64,000 nt of DNA from Melanopsichium pennsylvanicum. Lineage: Eukaryota; Basidiomycota; Ustilaginomycetes; Ustilaginales. The first letter of the stretch is position 1. Every line of letters starts with the position of its first letter. The position numbers and the translations under genes are program-made. Under the pieces are notes generated by a model, which did not search any database, had not been told where the DNA came from, and saw only the letters and a program-made list of their open reading frames with translations. Location of the stretch: assembly GCA_900208305.1 (NCBI GenBank), contig OAPG01000022.1, positions 62,001 through 126,000 on the forward strand, in the 5' to 3' direction. Below, piece by piece: positions 29,796 through 39,806 of this stretch.

Positions 29796-29820
29796 GTCAA
29801 AGCAAGATCGCACGCCATAA
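28417..29820 (+). CDS. TLG2: t-SNARE Tlg2 / syntaxin-16
   Basis: 467 residues, ATG at 28417, intronless. The motif RSRTLLFLSYRDSAL near residues 36-50 is typical of the Tlg2/syntaxin-16 N-terminal region that contacts the SM protein Vps45. A helical Habc-type region follows (residues about 120-250). The Qa-SNARE motif starts near residue 341 (RTQEIDQIAKSIQELATLF), with the zero-layer Gln in VIDQGTMLDRIDYNV. The single transmembrane anchor is CILFLCLLIALLITIIL (about residues 409-426). The luminal tail ends in a Pro run and a Ser run encoded by a TCA repeat. Family role: fusion of endosome-derived vesicles with the trans-Golgi network, with a link to the Cvt/autophagy pathway. Confidence 0.94.
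29757..29800 (+). repeat. (TCA)n repeat encoding poly-Ser in TLG2
   Basis: In-frame trinucleotide repeat at the end of TLG2 coding for about 14 serines; likely length-variable. Confidence 0.9.
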
Positions 29821-29867
29821 TACAAACGTTCTTTCCCAGAAAACACAAAATAGCTCCATTGCATCAA

Positions 29868-29898
29868 GTACAGTAAATAAAAGTCCTTTTACTGTACA
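29868..29898. terminator. Inverted repeat between convergent TLG2 and PMT1
   Basis: Perfect 10-base arms (GTACAGTAAA at 29868-29877, TTTACTGTAC at 29889-29898) separated by 11 bases, 48 bases after the TLG2 stop in the 244-base convergent gap. It could form a hairpin in either transcript or bind a dimeric protein. A 3'-end role is inferred from position only. Confidence 0.4.
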
Positions 29899-29967
29899 AC
29901 TTGGTTGGTTTGCATTCATCTTTCTCAGCCAGCAGTGAACATGACGAGATGGTGTGTAATGAATACA

Positions 29968-29991
29968 TGTGTGTGTGTGTGTGTGTGTGTG
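29968..29991. repeat. (GT)n microsatellite
   Basis: About 12 TG units in the TLG2/PMT1 convergent gap. Confidence 0.9.
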
Positions 29992-30064
29992 CGTTTTTGT
30001 GTGTGAATTCCGATGATAACTATTCAGATGCACAGTTGGTTTTTAACATGCTGTCTTTCTGACA

Positions 30065-33040
30065 TCAAGCGTCCTTGTGACCCACCTCAACCCTATCGGC
30101 CGCAACCACATCCGCGGCTTCGTGCGCCTCTTGATCCGCATGCGCATCCAATTTCGCCTCACTCGACGGCTCGGTCGCTGGTGCCACCTTTGTACTACTT
30201 GCCTGCACCTCTTTCACCACCTCGGCCGTACCTTGCAGCATAACCTCTTCTATTTGGTGTTGATCCAATCCGGCTGGATTTGCTGCTTTCCCTTCCTTGA
30301 CTGGATCCACCTCTCCTCCATTTGCTTTCTTTTTCGTGTGACCCAATCCAACTTTGTCTCTGACCACATCCACCTCGTGCCTAATACCATCTTTGAGATG
30401 TTGGTACGCTTCCGCCGCACTACTCTGCATAGCACCAAGTGGAACATGTTCAAAAGCATGTCCTCCAGGCTGTGCTGCACCTGCATTAACCACCTCCTGA
30501 GTTTCATTCACATTATTACCAATACCATTCTCACCTACTGCCTCACCATGAGAAGCGACAGGCCGCGCTTTCGACCCTTGTCCTTTTGATTGTGCCCATT
30601 CCAAACTCTGCACAGCGGGCGGTAGGGTTTGGAACTCGGCCAGGTTTCGAGGGAAATCAGCACAGTTGAAATCCCACCCTTTCCTCCATCTAGCCTTTTC
30701 ACACGCTTGCAATGTCCAATCCGCACCATACGTTATGGGTGTATACCTGACGAACCCTGCCAGCACCACCACCGTCATCCCCACCATGGCTACCAACCGG
30801 AACCGAGGCCGAAGCGTACTAGTACTGAAATCGAACACTACGGCAAGGATGAGGATGGAAAAGTACAACGCGGGCAAGTAGTGGTGTAAGAACAATTGAC
30901 GGTTCATGAGGAAGAATGGGAGATAATGCAACGCCCAACCGAGAGCGAGGAATCCCAAGGTCTGATCGTAAAATCGAACCCTGCCGTCCTTGAGATCACC
31001 ATACCCGCGTTGAGCACGAAGCATCATGAACGCCCTCGACGATAGGTAAGCTAGGATGGAGAAGAACGAGCTCCACCAAACGATAGGATTGCCAATGAGA
31101 TAAATCTGACGATGATCCTTTGTCCAAAAGTTGATCCCTCTCTTGAGCAACGGCCAAGTTTGTGGACGAGAATCATAAGCGTGACGTTCCGTTAGACCGG
31201 CGTTAGTTTCCCACATGACGTTTTGCAATTCCCAGAAACGGTCCAAGAAACTCGGCCTTCTATAGTTGACCAAATCCACCTTTTTTGCCTTCGCATCCGA
31301 GCTAGACGAGAGCAGCGGATGGTTGTTCGTCTCGACGTACCAAATCGAGTTGGGCATAGTGGGGTTCTTGTTGCACGTTACCTCTTGCTGACCAAAACCC
31401 CAATCGGGCAACGTCACCTTGTGCGAGAACAGATAACATCCAGTCAAAGTATGACGAAGTCGGAAATTGGTCCGTAGAGAACGCACACGGTTGGAAGAAG
31501 GAGGGTCGTGCTTGTCACCGGCAACGATTTCGACGTGGAAGTTGTCATTTGCATCACCGCCGAAGCCTTCGAATCCGTAGGCAGTCACTTCGTTCTGATA
31601 GTCGCTTTCTGTCACAGGCGGTCTGTTGGTGTCGTGAGAATGCAATCTTTTGTCGGTCGTCTTGTGGATCAATCTGATCTCCATTCCGTGGGTGAGATAT
31701 AGAATGGGCTCCTGATGGAATCTCGTGATCTCATCCTCGGGACGGAGAGGATGACCCTTGTCGTCGAGTTTGGGTGCAGGATCTTCTGGACCTGGAGCCT
31801 TGACAATCACCCAATCGTTGTTCTCATCCGAATGCGGGTACAGTGTGATCTGTTGCTGCTGCGATCCCGCTGGATAGACGGCAGCGTGGGAGTGAAGGTA
31901 GCCTCCTTGCGTGTTGAGATGCTTAATGGTGACTGTAGAGCCGAGTGCTACATCGGCAAACGTGTCTGCCATATAGTGTCCATGAAGGGTATGTTGGAAG
32001 GCGGAGCTCATGAATGGGTCTCCTTCTCCACTTCGCCATAGAAGGGCAAGGTGAATGGAAAACGTGAACAGGTACACCAGCATTGGGAAACCGATCAGGC
32101 AGATGGCTCGAGCGCAAAAGTGGCGAGCCACGGTACGCACTGGTTGACGAACATTACCGAGATGATCCCACAGCTGAGCAATGACAGACACACCGATGGT
32201 AGCAATGGTGAACAAGCCGACCCATTTGGAACTGGCCACAGCACCGAGACTGAGACCGGTAAGCGAGAGAAGCGCCCACCAACGAGGTGAGAAAGGAGCG
32301 CGTTTCTCTTCGTTGCAGAAAGAGACCCAAAGGTAGACCGTCAATGCGGTGAAGAATACCAAGATCGAGTCGAGCAAAATAAGTCTGCTCTGTGCTGTCA
32401 GCGCATTGTCGAATAGAACAAAGATGGCGCCCAGTGTGGCTGTGGAGGCTCTCAACGAGAGGCCGCGAAGAGTCAGATATGCAAGCGGGACAGTTGCAAC
32501 ACCGAGCAAAGCATTGAGACCACGCATCATTACGTAGGGTACTGGCGTGTCATTGCCATGCAAATACTCCCTTCCAATGTCCTTGAAGTCAAAGTCGCCA
32601 TTGAAACCGCCTAGCCAAGCTGCAGCTGTGATGAGGAGTTTTGCCAAAGGAGGATGAACATCCATAAAGAATCGTCCGTGGATATACTTGCTGGCGAAGC
32701 CGCCAAAGTGAACTTCATCAAAGACGACACTAGAAGGTTGACCGAGTTTGTGAAATCGTACAAAGAAAGCGATGACGACGAGTGCCAAGAGAATACGATG
32801 CTCCTTGCGAGAGATGACATTGGTCGAGGCTGCCGAAGAGCCAGGTTGGGAACCTATGCCAAGACCAAGACCTGTACTTTGGGAGGCGGCCGAGGTATGA
32901 GAATAAAGTTTGCCGGTCTTGCCTCGGATGGCATCGCTAGACGCGATGTCGAGATTAGTGGTCTTGGTGTACAGGGAGGGCTTTTCGTCCTGAGTCTGCC
33001 TGGAGCGGAGACTGGCTGTTGTGTGACCTAAAGATGCCAT
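30065..33040 (-). CDS. PMT1: Dolichyl-phosphate-mannose:protein O-mannosyltransferase, PMT1 subfamily
   Basis: 991 residues, ATG at 33040. The luminal loop-1 motif VVFDEVHFGGFASKYI is followed by FMDVHPPLAKLL, with the catalytic Asp-Glu pair near residue 110. Three MIR repeats lie in the large luminal loop (GGYLHSHAAVYP, RLHSHDTNRPP, TGCYLFSHKVTLPDWG). The C-terminal membrane block contains LPFFLMNRQLFLHHYLPA. The HSH-rich MIR sequences and the FDFKDIG block favour PMT1 over PMT4; PMT2 is the main alternative. Family role: first mannose transfer to Ser/Thr of secretory and cell-wall proteins in the ER, as a PMT1-PMT2 heterodimer. After the last membrane helix comes a hydrophilic tail of more than 150 residues, rich in Ala, Glu, Val and His, longer than in yeast. 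Confidence 0.92.
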   Translation of the reverse strand: MASLGHTTASLRSRQTQDEKPSLYTKTTNLDIASSDAIRGKTGKLYSHTSAASQSTGLGLGIGSQPGSSAASTNVISRKEHRILLALVVIAFFVRFHKLGQPSSVVFDEVHFGGFASKYIHGRFFMDVHPPLAKLLITAAAWLGGFNGDFDFKDIGREYLHGNDTPVPYVMMRGLNALLGVATVPLAYLTLRGLSLRASTATLGAIFVLFDNALTAQSRLILLDSILVFFTALTVYLWVSFCNEEKRAPFSPRWWALLSLTGLSLGAVASSKWVGLFTIATIGVSVIAQLWDHLGNVRQPVRTVARHFCARAICLIGFPMLVYLFTFSIHLALLWRSGEGDPFMSSAFQHTLHGHYMADTFADVALGSTVTIKHLNTQGGYLHSHAAVYPAGSQQQQITLYPHSDENNDWVIVKAPGPEDPAPKLDDKGHPLRPEDEITRFHQEPILYLTHGMEIRLIHKTTDKRLHSHDTNRPPVTESDYQNEVTAYGFEGFGGDANDNFHVEIVAGDKHDPPSSNRVRSLRTNFRLRHTLTGCYLFSHKVTLPDWGFGQQEVTCNKNPTMPNSIWYVETNNHPLLSSSSDAKAKKVDLVNYRRPSFLDRFWELQNVMWETNAGLTERHAYDSRPQTWPLLKRGINFWTKDHRQIYLIGNPIVWWSSFFSILAYLSSRAFMMLRAQRGYGDLKDGRVRFYDQTLGFLALGWALHYLPFFLMNRQLFLHHYLPALYFSILILAVVFDFSTSTLRPRFRLVAMVGMTVVVLAGFVRYTPITYGADWTLQACEKARWRKGWDFNCADFPRNLAEFQTLPPAVQSLEWAQSKGQGSKARPVASHGEAVGENGIGNNVNETQEVVNAGAAQPGGHAFEHVPLGAMQSSAAEAYQHLKDGIRHEVDVVRDKVGLGHTKKKANGGEVDPVKEGKAANPAGLDQHQIEEVMLQGTAEVVKEVQASSTKVAPATEPSSEAKLDAHADQEAHEAADVVAADRVEVGHKDA

Positions 33041-33436
33041 ATTTGGCTAATAGCTCTCTGTGAGACAAGTTAAGTATGGACGAAGCAGAAAGTGAAATGA
33101 TCGCGACTGTTGGGTCGAGTATCGAGCTGGTGATGGGAACGGCGTTGGTTGTTAGCGAGCTGTTTTGTCTTGACGTTCCAGCGCCAAGATCGACAAAATA
33201 CGACGAGAGGAAGCAACGATCGGCCACTTCCTACGCGCGATGGAGAAGATGCTTGGAAGTCGTGAGGATGCGGAAGTGATTAAGACGAGAAGGTAGTATA
33301 CAAGAGAAGACAGGTAATGTCAATTCAGAGTCTGTGTCGGAGGTGCCGTGTTCTGTCTGTGAATCGTAGTTGGTGCGTGCGGTGTTGTTCTGCTGGTCCG
33401 AGTTACTGAGAAGAAAACCCGGGTTGACTGTACACC

Positions 33437-33455
33437 TTTTTTTTTTTTTTTTTTT
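33437..33455. repeat. Poly-T tract
   Basis: About 19 T in a row upstream of PMT1. Confidence 0.9.
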
Positions 33456-33711
33456 GGCTTCCCAACACACGGCGCGACTCACCGCACCGCCTCGTGGGTA
33501 CGCCGAAATTGAGTGAGAAAGATGATGCACCTCGACCGCATGGCTCGGCATTGGTCAGTGCTTTGCCAGCATGGATTTTAATTTTCGATTTTTTTCCCGA
33601 ATGTTACATCGCCGTTTTGGCAGGCGTAAGCGGAAAGAAAAGGGGTGGCTGAAGAACTGTTGATGCATTTGCTCTGCATCCGAGCTCATTAACGGCTTTT
33701 GAACTACTGGC

Positions 33712-33754
33712 CGTACTGCTGTACAGTATAGTATATTTATTTTACAGTACAGAA
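33712..33754. promoter_or_regulatory. Clustered TACTGTA/TACAGTA motifs
   Basis: GTACTGCTGTACAGTATAGTATATTTATTTTACAGTACAG-type arrangement read in parts: one GTACTG, a CTGTACAG palindrome and a TTTACAGTACAG within 43 bases. Function unknown. Confidence 0.35.
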
Positions 33755-33916
33755 TTTGTAGCAGTCGCTTAACATGACAGGGTCAGCCTGCGTTCGCCCG
33801 CCGAGCTCAGATTTGCGTCTCAACTTAGACAGTGACAAGGTCGACGAAATTCTTGACCATTGAAATCACAGCAGCCGGTCGTCTCGACTCGTGAGGACCA
33901 AAGCATGCAACTCAGA

Positions 33917-33962
33917 AGTACAGTAAATTTATTATAAATTTTATGTACAGACAGTACAGTAG
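33917..33962. promoter_or_regulatory. Clustered TACAGTA motifs
   Basis: AGTACAGTAAATTTA and ACAGTACAGTAG flank an AT-rich 15-base core. Same motif family as at 29868 and 36772. Function unknown. Confidence 0.35.
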
Positions 33963-34484
33963 CATAGCGGGCTCATCACATCCCACACGTTCTGTCACGG
34001 AGCGCCCGACGAGCTTCCCACCCATAAAGTTCCTAACCAACGGTCCCACGATACAAATTCATCACACAAACTTATCTTTAGCTATGACAATGTGAAAGCC
34101 TCCGATGCGCTATTAGGATGCATCCCCAGCATGGCCTCGGCAGCATCCGATGATGACCAAGCCATCTCTCTCGAGATTTGCGTCATATAGTAATTTACTT
34201 TACATGTAATTAATTAATAAATAATATATTATACTGTAGCAAGCGACATCCTCCATCCTCGGCTAAAGGCGTTGTTTTCTTGTTGTTGAGGTGTGCGTCG
34301 CGCCCCTCTGCCACACGTTTTTGTGCTGGTCGAGGCAGGCGGTTGAGGGGTTGAATGTGAAATGCACCAGTCAGTGAGTTGTCCGCACTTGAATTTGCTG
34401 CAGCAGATCTGCTCTCGCTCCGGTCAGTTAATTCGATGGGTCAACATACTTTTTGCCCTGATCAAAGTAGCTAATGGCTGACAG

Positions 34485-34530
34485 CTGATGGCTGATGGCC
34501 GATGGCTGATGGCCGATGGCTGATGGCTGC
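34485..34530. repeat. GATGGCTGATGGCC minisatellite
   Basis: About three tandem copies of a 14-base unit with minor variants, upstream of the lipase gene. Confidence 0.85.
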
Positions 34531-34847
34531 AAAGCATTCAATCTATGCTCGTGGCCTATGCTTGCTTGGCATTTCATTTCGAGATTCATTTCCAAGGCTC
34601 TCCACAACTCTTTCCTACTTCCGACTGGTTGGAACAAATATTGGCTTTTAGCATCCATAGGTATCTGACTGACTTCTACCTGTAGCTTCAACTTGGCTAT
34701 TCAGTGCAGGACAAGCGTCACTTTGTTAGATGCGGGGGAGACCACCTTTGTTCTCGTTTCGAAACCACGCAAGCCGTTCAACCTAAAGCCTCCCGCAACA
34801 ATTCTAATTCATAGATCGGTCGTCACTTGACAGATAGTATCGCAAAC

Positions 34848-36700
34848 ATGTCAGTCTCAACCAATCGCTCTTTACGAGCAGAAGCTTCCAACTCATTCAA
34901 CTCATCCGGCGGTGATGCCATCTCTCTTTCCTGCTCTAAATCGCCTCAAAGTGAAGGCCTCTTGATCGATGGCAACTTGATCAATAAAGACGCAGCCGCC
35001 GCCTCTGCACTTTCGGACTACTTCCGAACCTCAATCACCGAACCCATCTCTCGGCCCTCTTCCGCTGCATCCATGCGTATTCGCGTCGACAAACCCTCCT
35101 CCGAGGCCATCTCTGGTCGTGCCCTCTACACGCACGTCCCCACAGGCTTTGAAGAGGATCCTCTTCTTCATCCCTACCATTCATCCGACGACCATTACAC
35201 TCTCTCTTCCAACTCAATCCGCACCAATGGAAAATCACATCACTCTTCTTCCATCTCCTCCCGTCGCCATGTTCGAGACAGCGTCTCTTCCACATTTGCC
35301 CGTCGAGGCGGCGCTCCACCTTACTCTCGACCCACGCTTTATTCCCGCGCTCGCCTTTTCGTCACGCAGACAACGGCCAACGTCCTTTCTTCATTCTTTT
35401 TGCTCCTAGTCATCGTTTGGGCGCTTTCCGTCCGACTTTTGGCGGCCATCCCAAAGTTCTTTGCCCCCTCTGTCAAGAAACAGAAGGAGTGGGATGATCC
35501 GAAACGATGGGGAAAAGAGAAACTTGTCAAAGATGTTCGATACTATGCCGCTGCGTGCGGCTTCGAAATCATCAACGAAACCGTCGAGACTCAGGACGGA
35601 TACCATCTCAGGATGAATCGCATCATTGATCCGCAAACCACACACAAGAAGCACTCGGATGGACGTGGCGGATTCCCTGTACTGATCATGCATGGCTTGT
35701 TCCAGTCCAGTGGATCGTTTGTTACATCTGAGGAAAGGAGTCTTGCATTCTGGCTGGCTAGGCATGGTGGATATCAGGTGTTTTTGGGAAACAATCGAGG
35801 CGTGTTTGATATGGGTCATAGAACGTACAAGAGATCCGATCCGAGGTTCTGGGATTACAACATTCGCGAGTTGGCCATTTATGACCTTCCCGCCATGATT
35901 GATTGGATTTGTAAAGAAACCGGGTACGATCGCATCGCCTTTATTGGACATTCGCAGGGAAATGGCACCATGTTTATCTCGCTTTCAAAAGGAATGGTAC
36001 CGGAGTTGGGGAACAAGTTGACTTACTTTGGTGCGCTCGCTCCAGCTGTTTATGCCGGTCCATTAACTTCGTGCTTCCCATTTACGACATTGGGTCAACT
36101 AGAGTGGAAAGAGTGGAAACGTTTTTTGGAGTGCTCGATTTCATACCCCTCATGAAGATTTCTTACGATTACACACCCGCATATCCGTACGCTTTGTTGG
36201 GTTATCAGATGTTTGCCTTCCTCTTTGCATGGACAGATGCAAATTGGCTGTTGAGGAGGAAAGCAAAGATGTTTAGATTCACTCCTCAACCCGTTAGTTC
36301 GGCAAGCATCTACTGGTGGGCCGGAAAAGACGGTTTCGCTTCCCGAGGTTGTGTACTCGACCCAAGCCTAGAACAGTGGTGGGATGAAAATTTCCCTCCT
36401 CTCTCCATTTTCAGTGGAGGCATGGATTTCTTGGTGCTGACGGATCCGCTCATCGAAAGGATCCGAAAAAGGGAGAAGACGGTCAAGCTGCTGAGGTTTA
36501 AGAGGCAGGATGAAGCAGAGCACTGTGATCATTTCTGGGCCGCGGATGCGGTAGAATGGTGTTTTAGGGATATCTTGGAGGATATCGAAAGGACTAGACC
36601 CAGATACCCAGAAGAGATGGTTGAGATGCAAGGTTTGAATCACAATCACAAGATTGGCCAGAATGGAAATGCGGTAACAAAGAATTTTGTAGATGTATGA
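34848..36700 (+). CDS. Membrane-anchored steryl-ester/triacylglycerol lipase, apparent frameshift
   Basis: ATG at 34848. A disordered N-terminal part is followed by one membrane segment (ANVLSSFFLLLVIVWALSV, near residues 175-193), then an acid-lipase/sterol-esterase domain. The cap motif VLIMHGLFQSSGSF and oxyanion region come first; the nucleophile elbow GHSQG has Ser at about residue 369. The Asp candidate is in SGGMDFLV and the His in CDHFWAADAVEW, both in the second frame. The reading frame breaks at a T6 run (36122-36127): the first frame ends at 36155, while the conserved continuation FFGVLDFIPLMK lies in the next frame to 36700. One extra T gives a contiguous 617-residue protein of normal family layout. 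Family role: hydrolysis of steryl esters (Tgl1/Yeh1/Yeh2 type). Either a consensus error or a real null allele. Confidence 0.85.
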
Positions 36701-36973
36701 GATGAGTGGTGGATACGAGAAGGGAAAGGACAATTCATAAGTAGATGGATCGGTTTGGCAATGTAAATTTGCTGTACAGTAAACACATACAGTAGAAATA
36801 TACACTGGCGATATACCCGCTCAATGATGCATACATCAGCAGAGTGCTTGCTTGGAATTGAAGGCGAAACTGGTAAATTTACTGTATTGAATGGTTTGAA
36901 CAAACAAGAACTGTGCCTTTGCAAAGTTGACGCGGATGCAAAGTAGGACGAGATTTGTTGTTGGTGATTTTGG
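36701..36973. terminator. Convergent gap lipase/SEC63 with TACAGTA motifs
   Basis: 273 bases with TTTGCTGTACAGTAAA (a near-perfect palindrome, 36770-36785), a second TACAGTA at 36789 and AAATTTACTGTA near 36876. The motifs sit in the shared 3' region, as in the TLG2/PMT1 gap. A 3'-end function is inferred. Confidence 0.35.
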
Positions 36974-39072
36974 TTAGTCTGAATCACTATCGCTGTCTGA
37001 ATCACTATCATCATCATGGTGTTGTGCCAAATCATCATCTGTACCACTCTCGTCATCGTCATCGTCGCTTTCACCGGCGACTCTACTCGGTTTTACTTTT
37101 TGTCCTTTCATCAAAGCCATTTGACCAGCCAAACTGTCCTCTTCAGGTTCACTAATTTCATCCTCCCTATCGTCCTCTTCCAATACGCTCGCATCTTCCA
37201 CTTTGAGCTTAACCATTCTACTCGCATCCGAACCCAGATAACTGTCACTCTGCAAAATCGCTTGAAAAGTGTACAATCCCGCCTGAGGTGGTGCTTGAAA
37301 CTGAACCGAATACGTTCGAATCTGATCGATTCCAATATCCGAAACTTTAGTAGGTTGAACAATCACGCGATCAAGTTTTTGATCACCAATCAAAACCCAC
37401 CAACTAGGTTTCCTCTCTTCCCAAAAGTAAGGTGCTCTTGCAAACCCAATCAAACTCTTGCCATCTTCTTTCTCCAAAACAACTCCCCCCCTCCTCCTCC
37501 TCTTCCTCCTCCTCCTCCAACTTTGTTCTTCTCAAAACCATCTTCTTCATCAGGTCGAACACTCGATTCTTCATCAACCCTTTTAGCATCCAACCTTCTA
37601 CCATCCCTCAACAAACTTCCATCCTTCTTAGGTGGTAACAACCTCAACTTGATCACAAACTGCACAATCGCTCCTGTGGTTACCAGCCGTTCGCCAGATA
37701 CTTTGAAAAACGCGTCCACCAACTCCAATCGAGGCCAACTACTCATCACACTAATCATCTCATCATACTTTCCCGCACCGATTCCTCCGTCCAAAATCAC
37801 TTTTTTACGTTCGGCATCCGCCATCTTCCAAAATCCCTGCACACCGAGTCTAGCCAGACTATTTGAGTTTTGCAATTTTCTGATCAACTCTGGTGTCATG
37901 TGAGGAAGCTGAAGTAATTCAGCCGACGCTAGATCTTGAATAGGAACGGCTTGAACCATGCACTGAGTGAAACGCATTAGGAGTAGGGTTGTATTGAGCC
38001 AATTGTGGGCTAGGGAGATGGAAAGAAGACCGTTGAGGAGCGAAACCGCTTTGGAAGCATAACGAAGCTTCTCAGTCTCGACATGTTTGTTGCCAGAATC
38101 GATGCGAAGCGTATGTGCATATAAGAGTACGAGCGCCTTTCGGACAGAAGCGTTCTTAAATGAATCGATGAGATGCCATTCGGGACCGAACTGTGCAAGT
38201 TTGGTTCGGATTCGGGTCTCCAACTTGACCAGCGCAGCTTCATGTTTGTATCTAGGTCCGAGTTTGTCCAATTTGGGATCGGAAAACTCGTCCGAGATAG
38301 CAAGCAGGGCAAAGATGCGACTAGGGTTTGTGTCATCTCGAAGATGTTGAAAGTAAGTTTGTGCTGTAGAGTTGACAATACCATCTTTTGTTTTGGATCT
38401 GGAACCGTACCACCATCGGGCGACAAGGAAGGGCAATCCGACACCAAGCACTATCGCGTACATTCCGAGAACGTAAATGTTGTTCTGACTCTCAATCACC
38501 CATCTAGGAAGTGCGATACCCATCGACATTTCCTGTTTGCCATCGGGATGACCGTACAGTTCGAAATTTTTCCTAATGGTTTCATCCGTCAGAGCCTTGT
38601 ACGCCTTTGTAATTTCAATGTAATGACCTTCGACCTCCTCCTTTGTCTGACCTTCTTGAATCACGAGTTTATCCGGATGAAATTTGACACTGAGCTTCTT
38701 ATAGTGTTTCTTAATCTCCTTTTCGGTAGCGGAAGCAGCGATGCCGAGGATCTGGAAAGGATCATACACTTTGTGCGAGGAGTTGGAGGCTGTGTTCAAG
38801 ATTGTGCGGAAGAGGTAAACGACGATACCCCAACCAGCGAGGACGAAGACGGCTTTGGGAGAGACCTGAGGGTTGAGAAGCGATTTTTTGCGAGAGGAGA
38901 GAATCAACGAGATTTTTTGTCCGGGTGAATCCCATGAGCCTTTGGAGCGGCGAGCGGAAGAACGAGAAGGAGAAAGGAGAGAGTATGTCAAAGGTACAAG
39001 AAGGAGGAGAAGGAAGGTGAGGACAAAGGTGAGGAATTGACCACCTTCCTCGTCATACTTGTACTCGGCCAT
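36974..39072 (-). CDS. SEC63: Sec63, ER translocon J-protein, apparent frameshift
   Basis: ATG at 39072. Membrane segments near residues 12-32 and 75-95 flank a luminal stretch, then a J domain (YDPFQILGIAASATEKEIKK with the HPDK motif near residue 133) and a third membrane segment (IYVLGMYAIVLGVGLPFLV). A long Brl-type domain follows. The frame fails in a Gly-coding G7 run (37485-37491): the first frame stops at 37450, whereas the conserved Brl continuation (LEKEDGKSLIGFARAPYFW, ISDIGIDQ-like blocks) continues in another frame to 36974. Adding one G restores 699 residues with the expected acidic tail (Asp/Ser repeats). Family role: recruits Kar2/BiP to the Sec61 channel for post-translational translocation. 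I read the break as a probable consensus error. Confidence 0.93.
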
Positions 39073-39305
39073 GATGGTGTATTCACTACCAGCGCGTTAA
39101 GAGGACCAGATGTGGGAATGTGGCTGGGATGAAAGCTATGTAGATTATCGTCTGCCAAAAAAGGAATATGTGTTTGGTTGAACGAAAGCTGCAAAGCCGA
39201 TTGCAATAAGGGTGAGGAGTTGAAAAGCCAGGGATTCTTGAAGATGATGATGATACAGTAGTGGGTGAAGGAGTGTATCAAAGAGGAAATCCAATTGAGC
39301 CGTGC

Positions 39306-39308
39306 ACA

Positions 39309-39339
<31 letters not shown>
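39306..39339. repeat. (CA)n microsatellite
   Basis: About 16 CA units upstream of SEC63. Confidence 0.9.
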
Positions 39340-39342
<3 letters not shown>

Positions 39343-39697
39343 CAAATGAATCAAATTGGTGAGCTGGAAGGTATGCTCTGGCTCGATTAAGAATTTGTAT
39401 AATAATGCTTAATGTGATCATTACAAAATCGCGTTAAAAATATTGAAAATTTCCAGTGTTAAATCGGATCAAAGATGGCTCAATGAATTCACGAATTTGA
39501 TTGTTTTTTTTAGATGATACCATGCATACGCGCGGCTGACTGACGCGTCTTTGCGGGTAAGGAGTGCGCGATTTAACATCTTTTTAATTGATTGAGTGTC
39601 ATCACGCTAATCATGCTTGCTTGCTTGCTTTTGGCCTCTTCATCATCAAAATACCATTCATTTACTCCGCTACCCTTACTATACAACCGATCTTCCC

Positions 39698-39750
39698 CTC
39701 TCTCTCTCTCTCTCTCTTTTCCTCTCTCTCTCTCTTTTCCTCTCTCTCTC
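39698..39750 (+). promoter_or_regulatory. CT-rich leader tract
   Basis: Nearly pure (CT)n with TTTTCC interruptions, 57 bases before the ATG at 39807. Position suggests a transcription-start or leader element of the PITH/CENP-T gene. Confidence 0.45.
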
Positions 39751-39806
39751 ACACACACATTCCCTCTTTCTTAAATGAGCTTCACAGCCGCTGTTGATTC
39801 AATACC

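Larger units (their letters stand above)
33041..34847. other. 1.8-kb divergent region PMT1/lipase
   Basis: No gene is recognised. It contains a T tract (33437-33455), TACTGTA/TACAGTA clusters (33712-33754 and 33917-33962), an AT-rich TAATTAATTAATAAATAATA stretch near 34206-34230, and a GATGGCTGATGGCC minisatellite (34485-34530). The 67-codon ATG frame at 33076-33279 (+) lies opposite the PMT1 leader and has no motif. Confidence 0.45.
39073..39806. other. Divergent promoter region SEC63 / PITH-CENP-T gene
   Basis: 734 bases with a CA repeat (39306-39339), an AT-rich patch (39400-39480), TGCTTGCTTGCTTGCTTT near 39613, and a CT tract (39698-39750) directly before the plus-strand gene. Such CT tracts are common in fungal core promoters and leaders. 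No gene seen. Confidence 0.5.

Noticed and set aside
36071..36700. Separate 209-codon gene after the lipase
   Set aside because: Its sequence is the conserved C-terminal half of the lipase in a shifted frame, not an independent gene.
36974..37477. Separate acidic protein downstream of SEC63
   Set aside because: It is the missing Brl end and acidic tail of SEC63 in a shifted frame.
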